A stretch of 47,426 bases of DNA from Cellvibrionaceae bacterium (GCA_021151525.1 JAGKXD010000020.1:1-47426), one strand, 5' to 3'. Shown: positions 25,714 to 34,839, counted from the first letter of the stretch. The notes: a model not told the origin generated them from the sequence alone. Translations and numbers: made by a program.

Positions 25714-26307
25714 ATGAAAAAGCTTTTAGCATTACTCACACTAGGAATTTCGCTTAACTCCCAAGCACTGACAATTGATCTTGTGCCTAGCGAATCTCAA
25801 ATCAATTCTGGTGCAACAGTACAAATTGATGCAAAAATTTCTGGACTCAAATCACAAGGCGCAACATCGCTCGGCGTGTATGATGTCAACCTAAACTTCG
25901 ACAGCAGCTTGTTTGTATTGAATAGCATTAGCTGGGGCGACAGCGTAAAAGGCAACCAATTAGATTTAAATCATTTTGGCAGCCTACAAATAAGCGACGC
26001 AAGCAATTCGGGCTTGGTTAATTTATTTGAACTATCGTTCGATGATGTATGGAGCTTGGAAAATTTACAAGCAAATAGCTTCACGCTCTTTAGCTTAGTT
26101 TTCTCGAGCATTGCAAATGGCAGTGGCGCATTTACCTTAAGTGCAAACGCACTGGGTGACGCCTACGGCAGCGGCTTTAACCTGGATGCTATCAATAACA
26201 CTCGCGTCGATGTAAAAGCCGTATCAGTACCTGAGCCTGCAATTAATTTCTTGATGTTGATTGGATTAATAGCCTTAGGCTTTGCTCGCATTAAACGACA
26301 AGATTAA
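25714..26307 (+). CDS. PEP-CTERM-anchored protein with cohesin-like domain
   Basis: A 197-aa exported protein. AAGGAG lies eight bases before the ATG; the signal peptide ends near residue 18 (NSQA). Residues about 20-165 are a beta-rich domain with cohesin features: an opening strand, NSGATVQIDAKISGL, then SLGVYDVNLNFDSSLFVLNSISWGD, matching the cohesin pattern of a YDxxLxFD strand followed by a hydrophobic strand and Gly. The C-terminal 26 residues are a PEP-CTERM sorting signal: VPEP at 172-175, a hydrophobic helix, then a basic end (RIKRQD). Exosortase would process and attach it at the envelope. Only 10 bp separates it from the dockerin-bearing nuclease, so the two proteins plausibly bind each other. 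The family call rests on pattern, not alignment. Confidence 0.8.
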   Translation: MKKLLALLTLGISLNSQALTIDLVPSESQINSGATVQIDAKISGLKSQGATSLGVYDVNLNFDSSLFVLNSISWGDSVKGNQLDLNHFGSLQISDASNSGLVNLFELSFDDVWSLENLQANSFTLFSLVFSSIANGSGAFTLSANALGDAYGSGFNLDAINNTRVDVKAVSVPEPAINFLMLIGLIALGFARIKRQD

Positions 26308-26319
26308 TTTTCTAAAATA

Positions 26320-26357
26320 AAAAAGCCCGCACGACCAACAAAGCGTACGGGCTTTTT
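26320..26357. terminator. Bidirectional terminator after cohesin-like gene
   Basis: A 14-bp stem with one mismatch (26320-26333 with 26344-26357) has A and T tracts on the two sides, between convergent genes. Confidence 0.9.
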
Positions 26358-26387
26358 AATAAATTATGTAAAGACAACACTGCGCTA

Positions 26388-28145
26388 TTATCGTGAAGCC
26401 AGGTTAGCTGTAATTAAAACTACAATATACAAAACAACTAACAAAAACTCCCACATCAAACTTTGAAACCTATGCTCAAATAGCCACGCCCAACGTTCCG
26501 AAAAAGAGATAGGTCGAGCCAAGCTAATCAAACGATCTATATAATCGTTAGCCAGTTCGCCTTCGAATAACTTTTTGCGTTTTCCGGCCTTTATTAAAAT
26601 ATCTTGATTACCCACCATTAAAACTGTTCTTCCAAACAGGCTATAACTGCGAATCTCTTGCTCCCGCTCAACAGCAACATGTTTATCGTTACTTTTCAAT
26701 AAAACCCACGGAACCAAAGCACCCAGCTTTTTATTCGTTAGTTTGTGTGCCTTGATTAACGACAACAACTTAAATCCATGCACCATAAGAAAAGCTGATG
26801 CGTAAAAAACGCTCTCTTCTTCGGCAGAAAAGAGTAAAGGTATATTCAATACAATTAATGGAGCCCAAAGCCAAAGAGCCCATTTATTAAAATTTCTCAA
26901 GAAAAAAGTATACTCAATCCACTGAATACGCTTGTCGTTTATAGCGGGCGGGTAATTACGACTAACTAGGCTTAGCTCAGCGCCCGACACAAAAGCTTTC
27001 AAATTTTCTTTGTGGCGTTTCTCAAGTAGAAAGGCAATGCCAAAGCCAATGACTAACAAAATCCAAAATAATGTTTTACATAAGGACTCAAGCTTGCGAT
27101 AAGCGATCTGCTCACTTTTTACTTTTTTTAGAACAGCATCAAGTTCTGGAGATGAAAATAGTCCTAATCGAGCACCGTATTTGCTAAACCTATTAATATA
27201 TAAGCCATTAAAATCGGCTGCTAAAATTTCATTATTAAAGGCTACCAAAGCAACCAAGTCATCCTTAGGTTGCTTGACAAATACATCTTGAGCCTCACCC
27301 TTATCATTTGCGCGATAAATAGATCCGTGGGACAGATTATCGCCTTGAGATAAAACAAAATAATCATCTCCCAAAATGGCAACACCTGTTGGCCAACGAT
27401 CCGCTTTTGGCAAAAGGCCTGCCCTAGCAGGGAAACGCTGATAATTGCGATCAAATTTTTTATCAAGCAGAGGGATTTTAGTCAGGGAGTTGTCATTACA
27501 ATTTGCTAACCACAAAAAGCTATCTTTACGCTTTAACTGATTGGGGAATTGTATTTCTTCTGAACTACTAAGCTCATCCAACACCTTCCCACTGCTATCT
27601 AACCAATAAAGTTTGTGCTCTGTCGTATTCGCTAAGAATATATTTTCGCTTTCATCTATATCAACCCAAAATGTACGTGTGAACTTATTGGGGAAATTTG
27701 CCAAGGGCTCACATTCTAGGTTTTGCCACTTGCATCGAGATAGACGCCCCAAAGCAGATGAAAAATATGAGGGCAGTTCTTTTGTTATTCGATATTTCGC
27801 GAATTGTTTTTCCAGTACATTGGGTTTGTAGCTTTGCGGCACCATAAGCAAATCGCCATTTGGAAAAAAGCTAATGCCGCCGGTTAAAGTTTCAATACCT
27901 AATACTTTTAAATCACGTTGATCTATATATTTTCCCTTAGCATCGTAACGCAGAATATGGGATTTTATTTTTATATAGAGATTACCCTGTTGATCCTTCG
28001 CCAAAATATCTGGCCCTTGGTTTTCATGCCATTTTGCACCCGCAAAACTTTGCAAATACAAAAGTCCGCCAAAAAATACCAGAACCAACACAACCCATTT
28101 CATATCAACTTTCAAACCCAACTCCTTTCCCATGAGGGATAACAT
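26388..28145 (-). CDS. Membrane protein with predicted beta-propeller ectodomain, unknown function
   Basis: A protein of up to 585 aa. An N-terminal anchor (WVVLVLVFFGGLLYLQSF) precedes about 300 residues with repeated propeller-like strands: DILAKDQQGNLYIKI, GGISFFPNGDLLMV, FWVDIDESENIFLANT, FPNQLKRKDSFLWLAN and PTGVAILGDDYFVLSQ, the NHL/SMP30-like pattern. A second TM lies near 355-375, two more near 430-465, and a last one at about 560-580. The ATG at 28145 has no ribosome site; an in-frame TTG at 28115 with AAGGAG six bases upstream may be the true start, placing the anchor at the N-terminus. I do not recognise a named family. It is downstream of proB but separated from it by the terminator at 28176-28201. 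Confidence 0.7.
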   Translation of the reverse strand: MLSLMGKELGLKVDMKWVVLVLVFFGGLLYLQSFAGAKWHENQGPDILAKDQQGNLYIKIKSHILRYDAKGKYIDQRDLKVLGIETLTGGISFFPNGDLLMVPQSYKPNVLEKQFAKYRITKELPSYFSSALGRLSRCKWQNLECEPLANFPNKFTRTFWVDIDESENIFLANTTEHKLYWLDSSGKVLDELSSSEEIQFPNQLKRKDSFLWLANCNDNSLTKIPLLDKKFDRNYQRFPARAGLLPKADRWPTGVAILGDDYFVLSQGDNLSHGSIYRANDKGEAQDVFVKQPKDDLVALVAFNNEILAADFNGLYINRFSKYGARLGLFSSPELDAVLKKVKSEQIAYRKLESLCKTLFWILLVIGFGIAFLLEKRHKENLKAFVSGAELSLVSRNYPPAINDKRIQWIEYTFFLRNFNKWALWLWAPLIVLNIPLLFSAEEESVFYASAFLMVHGFKLLSLIKAHKLTNKKLGALVPWVLLKSNDKHVAVEREQEIRSYSLFGRTVLMVGNQDILIKAGKRKKLFEGELANDYIDRLISLARPISFSERWAWLFEHRFQSLMWEFLLVVLYIVVLITANLASR

Positions 28146-28175
28146 TTATTATATGTAAACACTTAAATTTCAAAC

Positions 28176-28201
28176 AAAAAAAATCCACCAGAGGTGGATT
28201 T
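28176..28201 (-). terminator. Intrinsic terminator of proB
   Basis: On the minus strand AAATCCACC pairs with GGTGGATTT (9 bp, 3-nt loop) and runs into eight T. It lies 16 bp after the proB stop. Confidence 0.9.
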
Positions 28202-28217
28202 AAAAATAAAGGCTTAT

Positions 28218-29342
28218 TTAACTCAACACTAAATTATCGCGGTGGATTAATTCATTGTCTTCTTGGTAACCCAAAATACTGATGATTTGGCTACTGGGTT
28301 TACCGATAATTTTGCGCGCTTCATCTGCATGGTAATTTACCAAACCGCGCGCGATTTCACGGCCATCCATATCAGCACATATAACCATATCGCCACGGGT
28401 AAAATCGCCGCGCACCTCTTTTACGCCGACAGGCAATAAACTCTTCCCAAGCTCGCGCACAACGCGTACAGCACCATCATCCAAAATTAACGTACCGCGC
28501 GTTTGCAACTGACCTGAAAGCCAGCGCTTGCGTGCCGCTTGCGGTTGCTGATCTGCCCACAAAAATGTTCCAATATTTTCGCCTGCAGCAATTTTTAGCA
28601 AGGCATCTTCAATGCGACCGCCAACAATAACTGTGTCTGCACCTGAACGCGCCGCAACACGTGCCGCGCGAACTTTGGTGATCATTCCACCACGACCTAA
28701 TGCCCCGCCAGTACCGCCGGCCATTTGCTCAAGACGAGTATCGTCGGCGGCAATTTCACTCAATAATTTTGCATCAGGATTTGAGCGGGGATCGCTGTCG
28801 TACATACCTTTTTGGTCGGTGAGAATTACCAGCAAATCGGCTTCAATTAAATTGGCAACCAATGCGCCCAGCGTATCGTTATCGCCAAAACGGATTTCAT
28901 CGGTAACTACCGTATCGTTTTCATTAATGACAGGAACAACGTTCAAACCCACTAAGGCTTTTAAAGTCGAACGAGCGTTTAAGTAACGCTGGCGAGAAGA
29001 AAGGTCATCGTGATCAAGCAAAACCTGCGCGGTTAGCAAACCATAGCGCTGAAATTCCACCTCATAAGTTTGGATCAAGCTCATTTGGCCAACCGCTGCC
29101 GCGGCTTGCAATTGATGGGTTTCCGTTGGGCGAGAATCCCATCCCAAACGGCGCATACCCGCCGCCACAGCACCGGAGGATACCAATACCAATTCAATAC
29201 CTTGCAAACGCAGCTTGGCCATTTGTGCAACCCAACCGGCAATGGCTTTTGCATCAAGGCCGCGCCCGTCATTCGTCAACAAAGCACTACCAATTTTGAC
29301 CACCCAGCGCTTGGCTTGGGGGATTAAGTCTCTTTTACTCAT
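28218..29342 (-). CDS. proB: Glutamate 5-kinase
   Basis: A 374-aa cytoplasmic enzyme that phosphorylates glutamate with ATP, the first step of proline synthesis. The amino-acid kinase domain (about 10-260) shows WVVKIGSALLT, LVSSGAVAAGMRRLG, VPVINENDTV and FGDNDTLGALVANL. A C-terminal PUA domain (about 280-365, RGTLILDDGAVRVV) gives the usual full length. In many gammaproteobacteria proB directly follows obgE; here two other genes lie between them. It has its own terminator at 28176-28201. Confidence 0.97.
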   Translation of the reverse strand: MSKRDLIPQAKRWVVKIGSALLTNDGRGLDAKAIAGWVAQMAKLRLQGIELVLVSSGAVAAGMRRLGWDSRPTETHQLQAAAAVGQMSLIQTYEVEFQRYGLLTAQVLLDHDDLSSRQRYLNARSTLKALVGLNVVPVINENDTVVTDEIRFGDNDTLGALVANLIEADLLVILTDQKGMYDSDPRSNPDAKLLSEIAADDTRLEQMAGGTGGALGRGGMITKVRAARVAARSGADTVIVGGRIEDALLKIAAGENIGTFLWADQQPQAARKRWLSGQLQTRGTLILDDGAVRVVRELGKSLLPVGVKEVRGDFTRGDMVICADMDGREIARGLVNYHADEARKIIGKPSSQIISILGYQEDNELIHRDNLVLS

Positions 29343-29629
29343 AAAATTTTTGCTTACTCAAACGCGGCTGCTCGCGAGCCATAATGCGGTAGATATACCA
29401 ACCTAGCCGCGAATTATTACATATCCCCCAACTTAATAGCCAAACAAAGCGATACCTCCTAATGCCCGTGTACAAAGTGCATACAATTCCATACAGAAAA
29501 GAACATTTTTTTCTATAGAATGATAATGCTTCCACATTTTTTGCACATTCTGTAAACTCAATTCAACAAAAAGTACAGAAAGTGTCGTCGGCAACAACAT
29601 TAACCTTTGATAAAACTTTAAGATTTTCC

Positions 29630-31450
29630 ATGGACTCTAATAACATTTATAACGGCGCGACCAAGATTCAAGCAGTACCCCATTCAAAACTCCCCAAAAA
29701 CCTCTGGCAAAATTTAAGGCAAACACTGTATTGGCGCTTTAAAGTGAAAACCTCACTTAGCGTTGCCAACGTGTTTTCTCACTATGCTGTACTGCAACGC
29801 GACATGCCCGTTCCGATTTGGGGAACAACTGATCCCGGCGAGTTTGTTGAAGTGTCATTCGGCTCTCAAACTGTTACCACTCGTGCCGATCGTAAAGGTA
29901 ATTGGAAAGTCCATCTTGCGCCCATGGCGGCAAACGCCGAGGGGCAGAAGCTTTACATCAAGACTTATTTCAAGATGATCACCCTGCATTATGTTGTTGT
30001 GGGTGAAGTTTGGGTTTGCTCCGGCCAATCCAATATGGGCTGGACAATTGATCTGTCTGCCGATAAAGAAAAGCACTTAGCAGAAGCCAATAACACACTG
30101 ATTCGCATGCTGCCTGTTCCATCGGCGCGCGCCAGCAAACCTCAAACGGCTTTGCCAGATTGCCAATGGGCTGAAAGCCACCCAGATCATACCCAGCATT
30201 GGTCAGCAGTCGGCTACCATTTTGCGCAAGAACTCTATGCCGAGCTAAACGTACCCATCGGAATTATTTGGTCTGCACTCGGCGCCACTAAAATTCAGGA
30301 GTGGACCAGCCAAGAAGTTAATCATCACCACGCATATGAAATTCCGGAAGAATGGAATGAGAACGAACCGTCTAGCTTATTTAATACCATGATCGCTCCA
30401 TTGATTCCCTATGCGATTCGCGGTGTTGCATGGTATCAAGGCGAAGAAAATCATTGGGGCGCGGGGCTTTATCAAACTCAACAATCCGCAATGATTGAAG
30501 ATTGGCGCGAGCGTTGGGGGCAAGGCAGTTTTCCATTTGTTTACGTGCAGCTCGCTAACTTTGGCAAAACTCATGCTGAACCCTGGAGCGCATGGGCCGA
30601 ACTACAAGAAGCTCAATTGCAAAGCTTACAACACCCAAACACTGCAATGGCTGTGGCAATTGATGTGGGCGAAGCTGACGACATTCACCCTCGCCGCAAA
30701 GAGCCAGTTGGCCGTCGCTTGGGCATTGCTGCCCTCGGTAAATTTTACAAGCGCCGCGAAATTTATTCCGGCCCACTGTTTCGCGAATTTAAAATTGAAG
30801 GAGATAAAATTCGTATTTTCTTTGATCATGTTGGCAAAGGCTTACAAACAACTGATGGGCAAGAACTGAAGTGGTTTGAAATTGCCGAATTGAATCCAAT
30901 CCCGGGCAAAAATGCGAAATTTTTTCCAGCAACCGCTGTAATTGATGGCGATACAATTCTTGTATCAAACCCCAACATGACCAAACCCATTGCTGCGCGC
31001 TATGCGTTTAATGCAAATCCGGAAGGCTGCAATCTTTGTAACTCAGAATTGTTGCCGGCATCACCATTCCGCACATCGCTAGATTGGAGCGCAACACTCG
31101 GCAATAATCCCAAGCGCCCCATTAAACAATTACCCGTTGCGACCCATGAACGCTTATCGGTCACCACCAATAATGAAATCGCTTTGAATCTAGGTGCGCA
31201 ATGGGCAAAAAACGCCATTCCACAGCATGCAGTTTATGAAATTTTGGAAAAGCCAAAATTTGGCAGGCTGACAGGAACCCCACCTAATTTACGCTACCAA
31301 GCAAATAAGCAAGGCGTGGATAAAATTGTATTCAAAGTGAAAATTGGTGAACTACAAAGTAATAGCGCGAGCATTATTATTGATATAATTGATAGCGCAC
31401 TGGAAAACACAGAATCAAATTTTGCGGCTGATTCGCTGCTGGTAAACTAA
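29630..31450 (+). CDS. Sialate O-acetylesterase-like SGNH hydrolase without signal peptide
   Basis: An enzyme of about 606 aa. The family opening NVFSHYAVLQRDMPVPIWGTTDPGE (a beta domain) is followed by the catalytic block VCSGQSNMGW (Ser nucleophile), then WSALGATKIQEW, GVAWYQGEEN and DDIHPRRKEPVGRRL with the Asp-x-x-His of the triad. The C-terminal 75 residues resemble a cadherin- or Ig-like repeat. It probably removes acetyl groups from sugars. Relatives are usually exported, yet neither this ATG nor an upstream GTG at 29582 gives a signal peptide. The Shine-Dalgarno is weak for both, so the start is uncertain. It sits on the opposite strand between proB and the glycosyltransferase. Confidence 0.85.
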   Translation: MDSNNIYNGATKIQAVPHSKLPKNLWQNLRQTLYWRFKVKTSLSVANVFSHYAVLQRDMPVPIWGTTDPGEFVEVSFGSQTVTTRADRKGNWKVHLAPMAANAEGQKLYIKTYFKMITLHYVVVGEVWVCSGQSNMGWTIDLSADKEKHLAEANNTLIRMLPVPSARASKPQTALPDCQWAESHPDHTQHWSAVGYHFAQELYAELNVPIGIIWSALGATKIQEWTSQEVNHHHAYEIPEEWNENEPSSLFNTMIAPLIPYAIRGVAWYQGEENHWGAGLYQTQQSAMIEDWRERWGQGSFPFVYVQLANFGKTHAEPWSAWAELQEAQLQSLQHPNTAMAVAIDVGEADDIHPRRKEPVGRRLGIAALGKFYKRREIYSGPLFREFKIEGDKIRIFFDHVGKGLQTTDGQELKWFEIAELNPIPGKNAKFFPATAVIDGDTILVSNPNMTKPIAARYAFNANPEGCNLCNSELLPASPFRTSLDWSATLGNNPKRPIKQLPVATHERLSVTTNNEIALNLGAQWAKNAIPQHAVYEILEKPKFGRLTGTPPNLRYQANKQGVDKIVFKVKIGELQSNSASIIIDIIDSALENTESNFAADSLLVN

Positions 31451-31457
31451 AAATAAG

Positions 31458-31487
31458 AAGCCGCTAAAGACTTCTATAGCGGCTTTT
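31458..31487 (+). terminator. Terminator of the acetylesterase gene
   Basis: AAGCCGCTA and TAGCGGCTT form a 9-bp stem with a short T run after it. It lies between convergent genes. Confidence 0.8.
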
Positions 31488-31519
31488 CATAAAACTATAC
31501 TTGAAGTTATATCAGCGCC

Positions 31520-32860
31520 TCATCTATTTTTTGCCTTAGCCTCATTTATAAATACCACTAGTTTGTGGATTGCATAAACAGCGCAAAGATACATTTCTGG
31601 ACGCAAGGGTACTGAATAACGTCCATCGGTATGCAACACAACATACATGAATGTCATATAACAAAGCGGTACATATAAAGTTAGCACTACCCAATTCTGA
31701 TCCCGATCCTTTTTGGTAAGCAGCCATATACCCCCCAAAAAGGCCGCCCATACGAGCCACATATGCGATTGTTTCATCAAGACAAAACTGAGCAAAGCCG
31801 GTTTGGATTTGTGATAAACACTTGAATTGACCGGATACTGATAAATATCCCCATCACCTGCTAAAATATTCCAACCCCAAAACTCAGCTGGCTTTTGCCA
31901 CAAATACCAACGCAAATAATGCAGAGGCTCATTGAACATTCTGTCAATCAACACACCTAAAAATGCTTTTCGATTGTCTTGATATTTTTCAATTTCAATG
32001 TCGGCTGGATTGCCCCCCTTACGCCCCTCAAGGATATTAGCCTTCCACACGGAATGATATTCGCTATGTGACCCGATAATCAGATTTTGAAATGCACGAT
32101 CAGCACTTGATTCATTTTCGGGTGAAACGTTTTTCAAATCACGCAACATCCAAGCTGCAACAACGAGAAGAAAACATCCCAAAAATGGAATCCCAACCTT
32201 TAAAACGGTCAGTATTTTTTTTCTGTTTTGTTTTAACGCATAAAAAACAATTAACAATAAAGGAATAAAGAGGACTATTGGGTTAACAAGGTAAGTCAAC
32301 CCGAAAAGCAATCCACATAGCCCCCACTTCCACGGAGATTCCCGAGAAGAACTTGCAACACTTACATAGGTATAAATAACTAATAACAACATAAATGTAA
32401 ACAAAGTTTCAGACAAAAAATTGCCACCCAAACTATTTAAATGCGGGCTTAATGCGGTAAGCAATGCGGAAATTATTGCGGCAAGAGCAGGTAGAAAATA
32501 GCGACCGACGAAATAGGTAACCCCTACAATTACCCCCCCCAAACAAGCCTGCAAGGTCAAAACCAATGGATAGAAAGGAATTTTAAACAGATCCGCCAGC
32601 TTAAAACATATAGCCAAAAAAAACGGGTATCCGGGAGCCCAGTATGAATCAGGGGCAGGAATACCCACCCTGCCTCTTGAAAAAACTCCATAATCCACTA
32701 AATTTTTTGCGTAATAATAATAGGAGCTAGCATCCCCTCTTATTGGATCTGTTATATCGAGATTCAATATATAAATCCAGCGGATGATAAATCCGAGGGC
32801 AAATAATATAAACCCAAACCAAAGATCTTTATTCGCAATAAATTTACCAAACGTTGACAA
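31520..32860 (-). CDS. GT-C glycosyltransferase (GT39/83, ArnT/PMT-like)
   Basis: A 446-aa membrane protein with about ten hydrophobic segments. The first periplasmic loop has ITDPIRGDASSYYYYAKNL, with the Asp typical of GT-C catalytic loops, followed by YWAPGYPFFLAICF, as in PMT_2/ArnT-like transferases that use lipid-linked sugars. The C-terminal region has HTDGRYSVPLRPEMYLCAVYA, common to dolichyl-phosphate-mannose transferase relatives. The start is TTG at 32860: AAGGAG lies seven bases upstream and no ATG fits. It is 27 bp downstream of obgE and probably cotranscribed. The acceptor is unknown. Confidence 0.85.
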   Translation of the reverse strand: MSTFGKFIANKDLWFGFILFALGFIIRWIYILNLDITDPIRGDASSYYYYAKNLVDYGVFSRGRVGIPAPDSYWAPGYPFFLAICFKLADLFKIPFYPLVLTLQACLGGVIVGVTYFVGRYFLPALAAIISALLTALSPHLNSLGGNFLSETLFTFMLLLVIYTYVSVASSSRESPWKWGLCGLLFGLTYLVNPIVLFIPLLLIVFYALKQNRKKILTVLKVGIPFLGCFLLVVAAWMLRDLKNVSPENESSADRAFQNLIIGSHSEYHSVWKANILEGRKGGNPADIEIEKYQDNRKAFLGVLIDRMFNEPLHYLRWYLWQKPAEFWGWNILAGDGDIYQYPVNSSVYHKSKPALLSFVLMKQSHMWLVWAAFLGGIWLLTKKDRDQNWVVLTLYVPLCYMTFMYVVLHTDGRYSVPLRPEMYLCAVYAIHKLVVFINEAKAKNR

Positions 32861-32887
32861 GAGGAACTCCTTGTTTTTTTACCTTTT

Positions 32888-34084
32888 TTAGTAGCGCACG
32901 TACTCTACTTCAACATCATAATCATCTTCATTGAAGTCATCATCCTCGCCCGCAGCCAAACGAGCTTCACGCATAGCAATACGCAATTCTTCAATTCTTT
33001 CACGCGCTTCGTGCGCCATTTGATTTTGCAATTCTGTTTCACGCTCGCGCGCTTCGGGATTTTCGCTCTCTTCTTCCCAAATAGCCTCGAGGTGATCCAT
33101 GATGCGGCCAGATAATGCTGCAGTACCATCGCGATGCAACGCAGAAATGCGGAACACTGGACCTTGCCATTGCAACTCATCAATCACAGCTTGGCAACGA
33201 GCATCCGCCTCTTCGGGGTCTAGCAAATCCACTTTATTCAACAGCAACCAACGATCACGAGTCGCGAGCGTTGGGCTGAATTTTTGCAATTCGTTGGCGA
33301 TAATTTTCACATTTTCTGCTGGATTAGAACCATCCGGCGGAGACATATCCACGGCGTGTAGCAACAGACGGCAACGGGTTAAGTGCTTGAGGAAACGCAC
33401 CCCCAAACCTGCCCCTTCTGATGCACCTTCGATCAAACCCGGAATATCCGCAATCACAAAGCTGCGATATTGCTGAACTTTTACCACACCGAGATTTGGG
33501 ATAAGAGTGGTAAACGGATAATCCGCCACTTTTGGTTTGGCAGAACTTACTGCGCGGATAAAACTGGATTTACCGGCATTCGGCAAACCTAACATGCCTA
33601 CATCTGCCAGAACCTTAAGCTCAAGCTTGAGGTTACGCGATTCACCTTCAGTACCGGGCGACGTTTTGCGCGGAGTGCGGTTGGTACTGGATTTAAAACG
33701 GGTGTTACCCAACCCGTGGAAACCACCTTGAGCAACTTTTAGTTTTTGGCCGTGTTCGGTGAGATCACCGAAGACTTCTTCGGTATCTGTATCAATTACC
33801 GTAGTTCCAACAGGAACTGGCAAGCACAAATCCGCACCTTTAGCGCCAGTGCAATCTTTACTGCCACCTTTCTCGCCATTTTCTGCGCGATATTTCGGCT
33901 GAAAACGATAGTCGATAAGCGTATTCAGGTTTTCATCGGCAACCAGATAAACGCAGCCACCGTCACCGCCGTCACCGCCGTCCGGGCCGCCTTTGGAGAT
34001 AAACTTTTCCCGGCGGAAACTCATCATGCCGTTGCCGCCATTGCCAGCTTCAACGTGGATTGGGGCTTCATCAACAAACTTCAC
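32888..34084 (-). CDS. obgE: Obg-family GTPase
   Basis: A 398-aa ribosome-associated GTPase acting in 50S maturation and growth control. The Gly-rich Obg fold (about 1-158) begins MKFVDEAPIHVEAGNGGNG; the G domain has GLPNAGKSSFI, DYPFTTL, DIPGLIEGA, and NKVDL. The C-terminal tail is acidic (GEDDDFNEDDYDVEVEYV), as in gammaproteobacterial ObgE. It lies in the conserved order rplU-rpmA-obgE, but a terminator (34145-34178) separates it from rpmA. Confidence 0.98.
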   Translation of the reverse strand: MKFVDEAPIHVEAGNGGNGMMSFRREKFISKGGPDGGDGGDGGCVYLVADENLNTLIDYRFQPKYRAENGEKGGSKDCTGAKGADLCLPVPVGTTVIDTDTEEVFGDLTEHGQKLKVAQGGFHGLGNTRFKSSTNRTPRKTSPGTEGESRNLKLELKVLADVGMLGLPNAGKSSFIRAVSSAKPKVADYPFTTLIPNLGVVKVQQYRSFVIADIPGLIEGASEGAGLGVRFLKHLTRCRLLLHAVDMSPPDGSNPAENVKIIANELQKFSPTLATRDRWLLLNKVDLLDPEEADARCQAVIDELQWQGPVFRISALHRDGTAALSGRIMDHLEAIWEEESENPEARERETELQNQMAHEARERIEELRIAMREARLAAGEDDDFNEDDYDVEVEYVRY

Positions 34085-34144
34085 AATATTCTCCGGGGAA
34101 AAATTAACTCAATACAACTGATTGAAAATAGACCACAAATAAAC

Positions 34145-34178
34145 AAAAAGCCCTATCGGTTTAAGGACAGGGCTTTTT
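34145..34178. terminator. Terminator between rpmA and obgE
   Basis: AAAAAGCCCT and AGGGCTTTTT form a 10-bp stem around a 14-nt loop, with T tracts on both strands. On the minus strand it would end or attenuate rplU-rpmA transcripts before obgE. Confidence 0.88.
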
Positions 34179-34233
34179 ATTTTTCTTAATGCCCACTGCA
34201 AGCAGTAAGCTTGGCTGACTTTAGAACGTCAAA

Positions 34234-34497
34234 TTACTGCGCAACAGGAACGATGCTTACGTATTGACGGCCAAAAGCGCCTTTAATTTCAAACTTAACA
34301 TGACCATCAGCCTTGGCGAACAAGGTGTGATCTTTACCGAGACCAACGTTCACGCCAGCGTGAAATTTGGTGCCGCGTTGACGAACAATAATGCTACCAG
34401 CCGGAATCAATTGACCGCCGAATGCTTTAACACCAAGGCGTTTCGCTTCTGAATCGCGACCGTTGCGGGTACTACCGCCAGCTTTCTTGTGAGCCAT
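34234..34497 (-). CDS. rpmA: 50S ribosomal protein L27
   Basis: An 87-aa ribosomal protein with the conserved start MAHKKAGGSTRNGRDSEAKR, then FGGQLIPAGSIIVRQRGTKFH. The N-terminal tail reaches the peptidyl-transferase centre. It follows rplU by 30 bp in the usual operon. Confidence 0.99.
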   Translation of the reverse strand: MAHKKAGGSTRNGRDSEAKRLGVKAFGGQLIPAGSIIVRQRGTKFHAGVNVGLGKDHTLFAKADGHVKFEIKGAFGRQYVSIVPVAQ

Positions 34498-34527
34498 TTT
34501 CTAAACTCCTAATAAATTGATGGGGTA

Positions 34528-34839
34528 TTAACCGTTGATACCGGTAATTTTAACTTCGGTGAACCATTGACGGTGACCTTGACGCTTCATGTGGTGCTTA
34601 CGACGACGGAATTTGATGATCTTCACTTTGTCAGCACGGCCATGAGCAACCACTTCAGCAGTAATAGTAGCGCCAGCTACTACGGGAGCACCAATCTTGA
34701 TGTCTTCGCCGTTTGCAACAAGGTATACCTTGTCGAAAGTTACAGTGCCACCAGTGGCGAATTCGATTTTTTCGAGTTTGAGGGTTTCGCCCACAACTAC
34801 ACGATGTTGCTTACCACCGCTTTCAAAAATTGCATACAT
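34528..34839 (-). CDS. rplU: 50S ribosomal protein L21
   Basis: A 103-aa ribosomal protein that binds 23S rRNA. It begins MYAIFESGGKQHRVVVGE and ends with KFRRRKHHMKRQGHRQWFTE, the family signature. It is first in the rplU-rpmA unit; its promoter should lie in 34840-35022, where I see no other gene. Confidence 0.99.
   Translation of the reverse strand: MYAIFESGGKQHRVVVGETLKLEKIEFATGGTVTFDKVYLVANGEDIKIGAPVVAGATITAEVVAHGRADKVKIIKFRRRKHHMKRQGHRQWFTEVKITGING

Noticed and set aside
34256..34270. A CTTACGTA-like match to the 20-bp regulatory element
   Set aside because: It lies inside rpmA coding sequence and shares only the core 8 bases.
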